A stretch of DNA of 30,443 nt, from positions 1-30,443 of IMG/VR virus record IMGVR_UViG_3300020418_000025; one strand, 5' to 3'. The notes beneath the pieces are model-generated. The model saw nothing but the letters and a program-made list of their open reading frames with translations, was not told the DNA's origin and searched no databases. This document shows positions 1 through 7,304 of the stretch, piece by piece (positions within the stretch are counted from its first letter, which is position 1; every line of letters starts with the position of its first letter). The stretch comes from a virus. The translations under genes were made by a program, and so were the position numbers.

Positions 1-273
1 ATAAAATCAAAGAAGCCGTTTAAACAAACTAAACTTTGTGATGACCATCAAATTGAGTGGGTAGTTAAAGAGGTGGTAAAGGTGTTAAAGAAAGCTGATG
101 CTAAAGGGTTTGATGCTTTCAATACGAGCAGAGGACTAGCACAACTATGTGTAAGTTATATACACGACTCTGCACCTGATACACTATCAGCTCAACATTT
201 ATTATTAACAACAATAGGCATAGAACTATCCCAAAAAGTAGAAGAAAGATTGGAGGATAGAGATGACCATTAA
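1..273 (+). CDS. hypothetical protein, 5' end cut by window edge
   Basis: The frame is open from the first base, so this is the 3' part of a gene beginning before the window. A GTG at 73 is an internal alternative start, but the coding frame continues upstream with a lysine-rich segment. At least 90 residues are visible, predicted helical, ending in an acidic Glu/Asp-rich tail. I recognise no domain. It overlaps the next gene by 11 bases, as is usual in this chain of small early genes. Confidence 0.6.
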   Translation: MKSKKPFKQTKLCDDHQIEWVVKEVVKVLKKADAKGFDAFNTSRGLAQLCVSYIHDSAPDTLSAQHLLLTTIGIELSQKVEERLEDRDDH

Positions 274-442
274 AGATGAATTAAATAGAACAATGGCTGA
301 ACCTAAAACATTTAAAGAGTTTATTAGATGGTTGGAGGTATGGTCGCCCGTTGATTGGGAAGAAATGCAACGATTTGAAGATGAAGCAGGTGCATCAGTA
401 TGGATTAGATTTGATTTAGACAAGGAGGAAGATGATGAGTAA
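263..442 (+). CDS. small acidic hypothetical protein (59 aa)
   Basis: An ATG at 263 is preceded by a strong GGAGG at about 252-256. The 59 codons encode a Trp-rich, acidic peptide (motif WLEVWSPVDWEEMQRFEDEA) ending in DKEEDDE. The start overlaps the end of the upstream gene and its stop overlaps the next start, so translational coupling is likely. No family recognised. The good ribosome binding site and tight packing support it as a real early phage gene. Confidence 0.6.
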   Translation: MTIKDELNRTMAEPKTFKEFIRWLEVWSPVDWEEMQRFEDEAGASVWIRFDLDKEEDDE

Positions 443-650
443 AAAATATCATATTGACTTCACAAGTTTGGTAGTTGATCACAGAACTTATGAGAAACTA
501 AACTCAGATAAATTTCAATACTCAAATCGTAAAGAGTTTATAAAGAGATTAGTTGATGACGATATTATAGAGATTGTTAACATTGAAGAAGCAGATGAAG
601 ATGTCTCTATAGATAATTTTAATTTTTATAAATATTTTGGAGAAGAGTGA
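435..650 (+). CDS. small hypothetical protein (71 aa)
   Basis: Two adjacent ATGs (432 and 435) follow AGGAGG at 423-428. The second has the better spacing and gives MSKKYHIDF. The protein is mixed charged, with an acidic C-terminal half (EIVNIEEADEDVS) and an aromatic end. The N-terminal half, with a YSNRKEFIKRLVDDD segment, loosely resembles a short helix-turn-helix or ribbon-helix-helix protein, but no motif is convincing. Function unknown. Confidence 0.6.
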   Translation: MSKKYHIDFTSLVVDHRTYEKLNSDKFQYSNRKEFIKRLVDDDIIEIVNIEEADEDVSIDNFNFYKYFGEE

Positions 651-871
651 TGCTTGAGGCAGTAATAGTAACCATATGGGTTGAGTTAGCTGACGGCACA
701 TTGAAGTACAAAAGACTAGGAACGACCACGGATTGTGAGGGAGTGGCGACAAAACTATTTGAAAAGTACGAGCAAAATTCCAAACGACTAGTCGCCGTCA
801 AATGTGATACAGCAGAAAGTTTAAAATTAAAAGAAGAAACATTTAAAGGATTATATCCCTATGATAAATAA
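650..871 (+). CDS. small hypothetical protein (73 aa)
   Basis: The ATG at 650 overlaps the previous stop as TGATG; a GTG lies three bases upstream. GGAG at 638-641 is a suitable ribosome binding site. The sequence alternates beta-like and helical stretches (VTIWVELADGTLKYKRLG, then a charged helix) and ends YPYDK. No cysteines, membrane segment or recognised domain. Its last bases overlap the next small gene by 11. Confidence 0.6.
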   Translation: MLEAVIVTIWVELADGTLKYKRLGTTTDCEGVATKLFEKYEQNSKRLVAVKCDTAESLKLKEETFKGLYPYDK

Positions 872-1010
872 CAAAATAATTATGTATATTGATGACGAGA
901 ACTATATTGTAGAGGCAAATGGCAGGAGAGCAACTACAAGTCAAGGGGTACACATAAAAGTACCCTCAGATTACATCAAACATTTTACACGACTTAAAAA
1001 TGACAGATAA
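861..1010 (+). CDS. very small hypothetical protein (49 aa)
   Basis: An ATG at 861 lies inside the end of the upstream gene, with AAGGA at about 846-850. The 49 residues include MYIDDENYIVEANGRRATT and a short basic C-terminus (HFTRLKNDR). It overlaps the following start at 1000 by 11 bases. Function unknown. Support comes from packing and the absence of another gene in this interval. Confidence 0.5.
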   Translation: MINNKIIMYIDDENYIVEANGRRATTSQGVHIKVPSDYIKHFTRLKNDR

Positions 1011-1182
1011 GATTACAAATATTGAGACGATATATTATCTGTTTTTCTCTGGCTTGATGTCTAAATCAAGAGCAAGTCAGCAACTTAAACAACTAAATGC
1101 CCCAAACTACGAAGAAAGACTTTTGACTCTTGAGGGACATAGAAAGGAAAGAGTAGCCAATGGGCGAAAGCAATTTATATAA
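1000..1182 (+). CDS. small basic hypothetical protein (60 aa)
   Basis: The ATG at 1000 overlaps the preceding gene. The 60 residues have an aromatic N-terminal third (IETIYYLFFSGLMSKSRASQ) and a charged C-terminal half with several Arg and Lys. The segment SKSRASQQLKQLNAP could be a short helix-turn-helix, but this is only a guess. No clear ribosome binding site, so translational coupling is likely. Confidence 0.5.
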   Translation: MTDKITNIETIYYLFFSGLMSKSRASQQLKQLNAPNYEERLLTLEGHRKERVANGRKQFI

Positions 1183-1285
1183 ATTTTTAAAATTATGTTA
1201 TGGATATTTTTGTTTTTTTATAATATATTTTACAGTAGGGCTTTTCGGAGTATCAATATTGAATAGTATTTTTAACTTTATGTGA
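1160..1285 (+). CDS. single-pass membrane mini-protein (41 aa)
   Basis: An ATG at 1160 follows AGGAAAGAG at about 1145. The 41 residues are a short N-terminal tail followed by one long hydrophobic segment rich in Phe, Tyr, Ile and Gly (residues about 14-40), so a single transmembrane helix is likely. It overlaps both neighbours in the TGATG style. Small early phage membrane proteins often act on host functions, but nothing in the sequence identifies a target. Confidence 0.5.
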   Translation: MGESNLYKFLKLCYGYFCFFIIYFTVGLFGVSILNSIFNFM

Positions 1286-1431
1286 TGACTTCGTATATGG
1301 ATAAATGGACGGCGAGAAGAATAAAATTTTTAGATAAAGTCATAGCATTAGACATAAAGCAATTTAAGACACAAAAAGAATATGCAGATAAGGTATTAAA
1401 AATGTATGATGATATAATGGGTGGCAGATGA
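1285..1431 (+). CDS. small basic helical protein (48 aa)
   Basis: The ATG at 1285 shares a base with the stop of the upstream mini-gene. The 48 residues are strongly basic and helical (WTARRIKFLDKVIALDIKQF, then KEYADKVLKMYDDIM). No domain recognised. The start is probably reached by translational coupling, as no separate ribosome binding site is visible. Confidence 0.5.
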   Translation: MTSYMDKWTARRIKFLDKVIALDIKQFKTQKEYADKVLKMYDDIMGGR

Positions 1432-1511
1432 CACCACAATGGCTCAGAACTTTGACACTATACTCAGTAATACTCTTGGGTATCGTGTTTTTCCTTATAA
1501 GTATAATATAG
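1428..1511 (+). CDS. membrane mini-protein (27 aa)
   Basis: The ATG at 1428 overlaps the preceding stop as ATGA, with GGTGG just upstream. The 27 residues consist of a short N-terminus and one hydrophobic helix (LYSVILLGIVFFLISII). It is the last and smallest of the early chain. Its size makes it the least certain of the set. Confidence 0.35.
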   Translation: MTPQWLRTLTLYSVILLGIVFFLISII

Positions 1512-1530
1512 GTATTACTACAACAATATA

Positions 1531-1630
1531 CTAAAGGTATCCACATAGACTCCTATGTATACCTATAAATCCTAAGTACACCTATGTATTCAGCTAGGTA
1601 TACATATAGATACTCATAGATACATATAGT
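1531..1630. repeat. degenerate ~20-bp iteron-like repeats with a 12-bp inverted pair
   Basis: Five imperfect copies of a unit close to CTAxGTATACCTATAxAT begin at about 1531, 1553, 1572, 1594 and 1613, that is every 19-22 bases. Copies two and four are inverted relative to each other over 12 perfect bases: TATGTATACCTA at 1554-1565 and TAGGTATACATA at 1595-1606. The array fills the gap between the early mini-genes and the promoter of the replication operon. It could be a repressor-binding array, an origin or an upstream activating site. No gene covers it. Confidence 0.55.
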
Positions 1631-1671
1631 TCCCCTCGGGAGATAACCCAACCTACCATGCTTTTTTCCTG

Positions 1672-1700
1672 TTGACAACCCCTCCCGTGTATTTTATAGT
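1672..1700 (+). promoter_or_regulatory. sigma-70-type promoter of the replication operon
   Basis: A perfect -35 box TTGACA (1672-1677) is followed by exactly 17 bases and a -10 box TATAGT (1695-1700), five of six matches to consensus. Transcription would start near 1707, about 30 bases before the ATG of the primase-helicase at 1739. The rest of the 227-base gap 1512-1738 holds only the repeat array and this promoter. Confidence 0.8.
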
Positions 1701-1738
1701 ACAATTTGGGAAAAACGAGGTGTGAAAGGGGGAAAAAC

Positions 1739-3382
1739 ATGGAACACCAAACAGACTCTAAATTCATAAAGCACATACCGTGCGACAACTGTGGGTCATC
1801 TGACGGTAACTCACTATATTCAGACGGACATACTTACTGTTTCGTATGCAACACACATACACCCGGCGACAACCCGGCCCCTGTACCTAAACAGGAACCA
1901 CCGAAGCCACAAACCCTACCGAACGGCATCATTGATGAACTGACAGATCGCCACATATCCAGGGAGACCTGCCAACGATACGGAGTGAAACACAATCGTG
2001 TTGACACACAGATCAGCCGTCACCTCTATCCGTACACCGACAAAAACGGGAATCACATCGGGACTAAAGTCAGAGATACCCAAACCAAGGACTTCAAATA
2101 TATAGGCGATAGCCGTAACAGTATACTTTTTGGGCAGCACATCTTTGCCAAGGGTGGTAAATACATAACTATCTTCGAAGGAGAAGTGGATGCTCTGTCA
2201 GGCTACGAGATGCTCGGATCACGATGGCCGTGCGTATCCATCAAAAACGGTGCTCAGTCAGCTGTATCAGACTGCCAGAAGAACTTTGAATATATCAACA
2301 GCTTTGACACGATAGTCCTCTGCTTTGATAACGATGAACCCGGACGTAAAGCATCACAACAGGTTGCCGATCTGTTTCCACCCAACAAAGTCAAAGTCGT
2401 AGACCTCCACCTCAAAGATGCAAACGAATACATTGCCACCAATAACCGTAAAGGATTCACACAGCTCTGGTGGGAAGCTCGAGACTACACACCGGAGGGT
2501 ATAATCCTCGGAGAGTCAACGTGGGACTTGATAGAAAACGAGAAACCACAAGAGTCCTTGCCCTACCCGTGGCGGGGTATGAACGATATGACATACGGTA
2601 TGAGAAAATCAGAACTCACCTGTTGGTGTGCCGGCTCGGGTATCGGCAAGTCTAGTGTTATGCGAGAACTAGCCCACCACATTGTAAAGAACACCACAGA
2701 ATCCGTTGGCTGTCTATTCTTGGAGGAAAGTGTCCTCCGCACAGCTAAAGGACTAATGTCTGTTGAGGCCAACCTCCCCCTACACCTACCCACAACAACG
2801 GCCTCAATGGACATTAAAAAAGATGCATGGAATCAAACACTTGGCACCGGTAGAGTCAGATTATGGGATCACTTTGGTGCTACAAACATAGATAATGTCA
2901 TTAGTAAGATACAATATTTGTCCTCTGGACTAGCATGTAAGTACATAATTGTTGATCATCTGCATATGATTGTCGGTGCTCATGAGGGTAACGATGAACG
3001 ACGAGCCATAGATACAATCATGACCAGACTCAGAACTCTCGTGCAAGAACAAGGTATACATCTAATGCTTGTATCTCACCTAAGACGAACACTACCACAA
3101 AACAACACAGCCGAAGAGGGAGGAAGCATATCTCTAGCTGACCTCAGAGGTTCACATGGTATTGCTCAGTTATGTGATATGGTGTTTGCTTTGATACGAA
3201 ACGGACAAGCTGATACTGAAGACAAACGAAATTTAACAACGATACGAGTATTGAAAAACAGATTCAGTGGAGAAACCGGGCCATGTTGTTGGTTGAAGTG
3301 GGACAAAAATACTGGTAGGATGCAAGAACAAAAACAACCCGAACCAGCAGGAGAGAGTGATACGGATGCCGTCTTCCTTTAA
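1739..3382 (+). CDS. T7 gp4-like DNA primase-helicase
   Basis: Bifunctional replication protein: synthesises RNA primers and unwinds DNA at the fork. The N-terminal zinc finger has Cys15, Cys18, Cys34 and Cys37. A TOPRIM primase core follows, with TIFEGEVDAL near residue 146 and the acidic LCFDNDEPG further on. The RecA-like DnaB-type helicase domain carries Walker A SGIGKS near residue 300, a Walker B-like YIIVDHLHM and LVSHLRR. At 547 residues it is close to T7 gp4 (566). ATG 1739 is chosen because it has an AAAGGGGG ribosome binding site, while an upstream TTG at 1706 would lie at the transcription start. First gene of the replication operon; its end overlaps the polymerase gene. Confidence 0.95.
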   Translation: MEHQTDSKFIKHIPCDNCGSSDGNSLYSDGHTYCFVCNTHTPGDNPAPVPKQEPPKPQTLPNGIIDELTDRHISRETCQRYGVKHNRVDTQISRHLYPYTDKNGNHIGTKVRDTQTKDFKYIGDSRNSILFGQHIFAKGGKYITIFEGEVDALSGYEMLGSRWPCVSIKNGAQSAVSDCQKNFEYINSFDTIVLCFDNDEPGRKASQQVADLFPPNKVKVVDLHLKDANEYIATNNRKGFTQLWWEARDYTPEGIILGESTWDLIENEKPQESLPYPWRGMNDMTYGMRKSELTCWCAGSGIGKSSVMRELAHHIVKNTTESVGCLFLEESVLRTAKGLMSVEANLPLHLPTTTASMDIKKDAWNQTLGTGRVRLWDHFGATNIDNVISKIQYLSSGLACKYIIVDHLHMIVGAHEGNDERRAIDTIMTRLRTLVQEQGIHLMLVSHLRRTLPQNNTAEEGGSISLADLRGSHGIAQLCDMVFALIRNGQADTEDKRNLTTIRVLKNRFSGETGPCCWLKWDKNTGRMQEQKQPEPAGESDTDAVFL

Positions 3383-5051
3383 ATATACAGTATTAGATAT
3401 AGAAACCGATGAGATACCGGTAACAAAGATACATTGTATATGTTGCATGGATTTTGAAACAGGAGAAACAAAAGAGTTTATTGATAACCTTGACGAGTTT
3501 GTAGAGTTTCATAAACAAGACCCGGAAAGAATATATATTATGCACAACGGTGTCAGTTTTGATGCTATCGTTCTTAGTCGACTATTACAGATTTGTTTAC
3601 CACCAAAAAGAGTATGGGATACAATGCTAGCTTCACAGATGATACAACCACACAGAGATGGTGGCCATAGCTTGAAAGCCTGGGGCGAACGATTACAATG
3701 TGAGAAGATAGACTTCAAGGATAACTTTGAAACATACAGCAACGAGATGCTCTACTATTGTCGTCAGGATGTAGCCCTGACTCGTAAACTAGCCCAACAT
3801 CTACAGCCGTTGCTCAAACCATTTGGTAAAGCACCGGTGAGACTAGAACATAAAGTCAGACACATAATTACACAGCAAGAACTCAACGGTTTTTACCTTG
3901 ACCAGAAGAAAGCATCAATGCTGATGGCTGATCTTGAGGACAACTCCGGTCAGATAAAACAAGACTTACAGAAAATATTTCCACCAATAATAACAGAGAG
4001 ATACAGTGACAAGACCGGTAAACGATTAAAAGATAACGTCGAAGTATTCAATCCAAACTCTCGTCAACAAATAATAAAACGATTGAAAGCTGTGGGGTGG
4101 CAGCCCGATCCTCAACGACTAACCCCAAAAGGACAACCTATAGTGGACGAATCGGTGCTCTCAGAGATTGATTTATCTGAAGCTAAAAAGATGTCAGAGT
4201 TTTTATTAATGCAGAAAAGAGTATCACAAATAAAATCATGGCTCGAAGCTGTAGGACCAGACAGCCGGGTGCATGGCAGAGTTATAACAATCGGCTGTGT
4301 GACACACCGTATGAGTCATTATAGTCCTAACATGGCACAGATACCCGCCAGTTATTCTCCGTATGGCCCGGAGTGTAGAGATTGTTGGACAGTAGAAGAC
4401 CCCGTAAATTATTGTCTTGTTGGTTCAGATGCTTCATCACTAGAGATACGATGCTTTGCTCACTACCTTAATAATCAAAAGTATACAGACATTGTTGTTG
4501 GTGGTGACATTCACAATGTGCACAAAGAAGCTTTGGGTTTAGCTGATCGATCAGTATGTAAAACTTGGTTGTATGCCTACATCTACGGAGCCGGCAATGA
4601 AAAGCTAGGCAAGGTTGTTGGGGGTGGTATGTCTGAGGGCAAACAACTACGAGATAAGTTTGAGTCAGCCTTTCCAATGATAAGAGAACTAAAGAATAAA
4701 ATTACGGCTATGATACGATCCAACCACGGTAACATAAAAGCTATTGATGGCAGACTTTTAGAATGTCGAAGTGAGCACTCAGCTTTAAATGTTTTATTAC
4801 AAAGCTGTGGTAGTATTGTATGCAAACATTTTCTTTGTGAGATTGATCGCATGGTCAAAGAGAAAAAGTTAGATGCAAGACCGGTAGCCAATGTGCATGA
4901 TGAAGTACAGTGGGAGGTCAAAAGAGATCAAGCCGAAGAGTTCGGTCAGATTACTAAACAAGCTATGAAACAAGCTGAAAAGATTTTACAGTTCAACTGT
5001 CCTTTAGATAGTGAATATCATATTGGGACAACTTGGAAAGAAACTCATTGA
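3366..5051 (+). CDS. family A DNA polymerase with 3'-5' exonuclease (T7 gp5-like)
   Basis: Replicative polymerase. The N-terminal proofreading domain has the DxE motif (VLDIETDEI, Asp11 and Glu13), a second exonuclease motif with MHNGVSFDA and the third motif YYCRQDVAL. The polymerase domain shows motif A (SDASSLEIR, near residue 354), a motif B region with CKTWLYAYIYGAG and motif C (NVHDEVQW, near residue 511). At 561 residues it is much shorter than T7 gp5 (704), so thumb or thioredoxin-binding insertions are probably absent. Starts at GTG 3357 or ATG 3366 are both possible; I prefer the ATG. I see no DnaJ-like zinc insertion of the kind reported for phage HMO-2011. Confidence 0.95.
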   Translation: MPSSFKYTVLDIETDEIPVTKIHCICCMDFETGETKEFIDNLDEFVEFHKQDPERIYIMHNGVSFDAIVLSRLLQICLPPKRVWDTMLASQMIQPHRDGGHSLKAWGERLQCEKIDFKDNFETYSNEMLYYCRQDVALTRKLAQHLQPLLKPFGKAPVRLEHKVRHIITQQELNGFYLDQKKASMLMADLEDNSGQIKQDLQKIFPPIITERYSDKTGKRLKDNVEVFNPNSRQQIIKRLKAVGWQPDPQRLTPKGQPIVDESVLSEIDLSEAKKMSEFLLMQKRVSQIKSWLEAVGPDSRVHGRVITIGCVTHRMSHYSPNMAQIPASYSPYGPECRDCWTVEDPVNYCLVGSDASSLEIRCFAHYLNNQKYTDIVVGGDIHNVHKEALGLADRSVCKTWLYAYIYGAGNEKLGKVVGGGMSEGKQLRDKFESAFPMIRELKNKITAMIRSNHGNIKAIDGRLLECRSEHSALNVLLQSCGSIVCKHFLCEIDRMVKEKKLDARPVANVHDEVQWEVKRDQAEEFGQITKQAMKQAEKILQFNCPLDSEYHIGTTWKETH

Positions 5052-5076
5052 CAACTATTTTTTTATGTGTTAGTGA
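5048..5076 (+). promoter_or_regulatory. possible weak promoter before the SSB gene
   Basis: A perfect TTGACA (5048-5053) overlaps the polymerase stop codon. Seventeen bases further is only TAGTGA, a poor -10 box, followed by an AT-rich stretch with other possible -10 sequences. The 85-base gap to the SSB gene is the largest in the replication operon, so a second promoter is plausible but weakly supported. Confidence 0.3.
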
Positions 5077-5136
5077 TAAGACTTAATATTAATAGACTTA
5101 TATATGGATAAGTCACAACTTTAAAAGGAGAAATCT

Positions 5137-5652
5137 ATGGCAAATTCGTCAAAGAACGACAGACCAAAGGATGTTATTGTCCAAGGTATCTGTCATTACA
5201 ATCATTTATTTGAACCCGACAATACTTTTCCACCACCAAAGTTTAAAATTACTTTGCAAGTGGATGATAAAAATAAAAAGACACTTGAGTCTTTAGGTTT
5301 GAATGTAAAGAGTTCTGATACCAAACCGGAGCTTGGTAATTATATTGAAGTTAAAACAAACTTTTATAAAAAAGATGGAACTGAAAATCCCATTAAGCCG
5401 AGAGTGTTTGATACGAACAACAGACAACTAACTATTCAGGATGTACCAAACGGCCGTCTTGGTCGTGGTACGGAAGTGTATGTTAAGTTGAATCCATATC
5501 CATACACGTCACCCACAGGATCAAAGGGAGTTACAGCTATCCTTCGTTCTGTAAAAATAATTAAATTTGTGGCAGACACAAGCTCCGGGGCTGAGGACTT
5601 TCCTGAAGTAAATGCCCCACCGGTGGCTGAAGAATCAGCTACTTTTAATTAG
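5137..5652 (+). CDS. single-stranded DNA-binding protein (T7 gp2.5-like / DUF2815 type)
   Basis: Coats ssDNA at the fork and organises polymerase and helicase. The 171 residues have a beta-rich OB-fold-like core with features of the gp2.5/DUF2815 group: an early aromatic stretch (ICHYNHLFEPD), FKITLQVDDKNKKT, a late VYVKLNPYPYTSPTGSKGV segment, and an acidic C-terminal tail ending in Phe-Asn. Acidic tails with a terminal aromatic are how gp2.5 proteins contact partner replication proteins. The ATG is preceded by AAAAGGAG. Position directly after the polymerase fits. Confidence 0.85.
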   Translation: MANSSKNDRPKDVIVQGICHYNHLFEPDNTFPPPKFKITLQVDDKNKKTLESLGLNVKSSDTKPELGNYIEVKTNFYKKDGTENPIKPRVFDTNNRQLTIQDVPNGRLGRGTEVYVKLNPYPYTSPTGSKGVTAILRSVKIIKFVADTSSGAEDFPEVNAPPVAEESATFN

Positions 5653-5660
5653 GAGTTATC

Positions 5661-6509
5661 GTGGCGACTATTGACACGTTAGTACAAGATATTTATCGGT
5701 TGTTTGATGCCGGTGGTGTTGAACCTACAGATGAACAGCTTGAGGCTTTCTCAAAGTCGGTCACGAATTCTATTAGAAATTCTTTCCGGTATAAACCAAA
5801 CGAGTCACGGGGACTTCGTATGTCGGCTCTTGGTAAACCGGAAAGACAATCTTGGTATGAATGTCATCGTCCCGATTTACGAGAACATTTAACAGCCGAA
5901 ACAAAAATAAAGTTTTTATATGGCCATATACTAGAAGACTTGTTGTTATTGTTTGCTCGTATGGCGGGACATGATGTTACCGAAGAACAAAAAGAATTAG
6001 AACTTGATGGTGTTAAAGGACACAAAGATGCGACTATTGATGGTTGGATATGTGATATTAAAAGTGCCTCAAGCTTTGGATTTAAAAAATTTAAAAGTAA
6101 TAACTTAACAAAAGAAAACGATTCTTTTGGTTATCTATATCAAATCAAAGCTTATGGAGAAGCTGAACAAAACGACAAGCTTTGTTTCTTAGCTATTGAT
6201 AAACAGTTTGGACATATAGCTGTCTGCACTCCGGATAAAAAAGAACTACCAGATGTAAAAGAAAAGATAGCTAAACTTAAAACCTGCCTTGAGTCAGACA
6301 CACCGCCGCCGAGATGTTATCCTGATGAAACTGATGGAGTTACCGGGAACAGGAAGCTAGGTGTAAATTGTTCTTACTGTTCATTTAAAAATGAATGTTG
6401 GAGTGACTCTAACAAAGGTAAAGGATTACGAAAATTTATTTATAGCAATGGCCCTCGTTGGTTAACAACAGTTAAGAACGAACCTAAAGTTCCCGAAGAT
6501 ATTCCCTAA
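5661..6509 (+). CDS. PD-(D/E)XK exonuclease, Cas4/RecB-like, with predicted Fe-S cluster
   Basis: Predicted recombination or host-DNA-degrading exonuclease. The RecB-type core shows YGHILEDLL (His89, Glu92), an acidic residue at Asp123 and the catalytic CDIKSA (Asp132, Lys134), then the YQIKAYGEA helix (Gln161) typical of RecB nucleases. Cys68 (WYECHRPDL) and the C-terminal CSYCSFKNECW (Cys237, Cys240, Cys246) form the one-plus-three cysteine pattern that binds a 4Fe-4S cluster in Cas4 and AddB. It takes the place of T7 gp6 exonuclease. GTG 5661 is the start, with AGGAG at 5651-5655. It overlaps the endonuclease I gene by one base. Confidence 0.85.
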   Translation: MATIDTLVQDIYRLFDAGGVEPTDEQLEAFSKSVTNSIRNSFRYKPNESRGLRMSALGKPERQSWYECHRPDLREHLTAETKIKFLYGHILEDLLLLFARMAGHDVTEEQKELELDGVKGHKDATIDGWICDIKSASSFGFKKFKSNNLTKENDSFGYLYQIKAYGEAEQNDKLCFLAIDKQFGHIAVCTPDKKELPDVKEKIAKLKTCLESDTPPPRCYPDETDGVTGNRKLGVNCSYCSFKNECWSDSNKGKGLRKFIYSNGPRWLTTVKNEPKVPEDIP

Positions 6510-7000
6510 TGTTTAGTCGCATAAAGAAAAAAAAGGTAAAAGGAATTATCTTTCGGTCCGTCTTTGAATCAGAAGTTTGTAAGAAACTTATGGACAATAA
6601 AGTATTCTTTGAGTATGAAACCCTGACTATACCTTTTTCAGTCCCAGAATCTTATCATACCTATGTGCCTGATGTCGTATTGGCTAACGGCATAATTATT
6701 GAAATTAAGGGGCAGTTAACACTTGCAAATAGAGATAAACATTTGTATATACAAAGACAACTGCCAGAACTGGATATTCGTTTCGTTTTGCAAAATTCTA
6801 AATCAAAACTTTACAAAGGAAGTAAAACAACTTATGCTCAGTGGTTAAACAAACATAATTTTTTATGGGCAGATAAAACAATACCTCAAGAATGGATAGA
6901 TGAAGAACCAAAAGAAGAACCAGACCGACTATTTATCAAAAGAAAAAGCAAGCCGTATAAGTATCGATCCCTCGACCAGTACAGAAAGAGAAAATCATGA
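6509..7000 (+). CDS. endonuclease I, Holliday-junction resolvase (T7 gp3-like)
   Basis: Resolves branched DNA and helps digest host DNA before packaging. The four catalytic residues fall at exactly the same positions as in T7 endonuclease I: Glu20 (RSVFESEV), Asp55 (YVPDVVL), Glu65 and Lys67 (IEIKG). The second half keeps the conserved PELDIRFVL, KLYKGSKTTYAQW and IPQEWI segments. 163 residues against 149 in T7, with a basic tail. The ATG shares a base with the previous stop (TAATG). Its last ~100 bases overlap the next ORF in another frame. Confidence 0.95.
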   Translation: MFSRIKKKKVKGIIFRSVFESEVCKKLMDNKVFFEYETLTIPFSVPESYHTYVPDVVLANGIIIEIKGQLTLANRDKHLYIQRQLPELDIRFVLQNSKSKLYKGSKTTYAQWLNKHNFLWADKTIPQEWIDEEPKEEPDRLFIKRKSKPYKYRSLDQYRKRKS

Positions 7001-7304
7001 AGGAGAAAACGAAAGAACCTTATTCAGAGCCATCATTTATCAAGCACTGCTGGATGCTAGTGCTACCGAAATTACTAGCAAAGAAAACATGGTCATTCAG
7101 CAAGATGCTGTACGATGGTTTACTAAAACTGCTGGGGTTACTGCCTCTTGGTTTGTTGATGTTTGTGATCTTGCTAATCTTAATTATAGCCAAGTTCGTG
7201 ACTTTGCTGGTAGACTCATCCGTGAACCTGAAAAGGTTGATTTTGAACGAAAAAGGTTGAATGTGTTGTTAAACATGAGACATGGAGAAGATAATGACAA
7301 GTAA
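6900..7304 (+). CDS. conserved-looking phage protein, start uncertain (up to 134 aa)
   Basis: The C-terminal ~90 residues look like a real small protein: a helical region followed by DAVRWF, SWFVDVCDLANLNYSQVRDFAGRLI. I associate this arrangement with small helical, possibly DNA-binding proteins common in alphaproteobacterial phages. Codon use in this frame matches the neighbours. The only standard start is ATG 6900, which gives a 101-base overlap with endonuclease I and an unconvincing low-complexity N-terminus. The nearest good ribosome binding site (AAGGAG at 7000-7005) has no ATG, GTG or TTG in this frame after it. The true start is unresolved. No enzymatic motif seen. Confidence 0.6.
   Translation: MKNQKKNQTDYLSKEKASRISIDPSTSTERENHEGENERTLFRAIIYQALLDASATEITSKENMVIQQDAVRWFTKTAGVTASWFVDVCDLANLNYSQVRDFAGRLIREPEKVDFERKRLNVLLNMRHGEDNDK

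Noticed and set aside
1629-1644. Terminator from the CCCCTCGGGAG stretch before the promoter
   Set aside because: The stem is only about four base pairs with no U-tract directly after it.
4583-4921. 112-aa minus-strand ORF inside the DNA polymerase gene
   Set aside because: It lies opposite the conserved polymerase motifs and has no independent support.
6997-7260. 87-aa hydrophobic ORF with ATG just before an AAGGAG
   Set aside because: Its hydrophobic content is what a shifted frame of the overlapping coding region gives, and the overlapping frame encodes a far more protein-like sequence with matching codon use.
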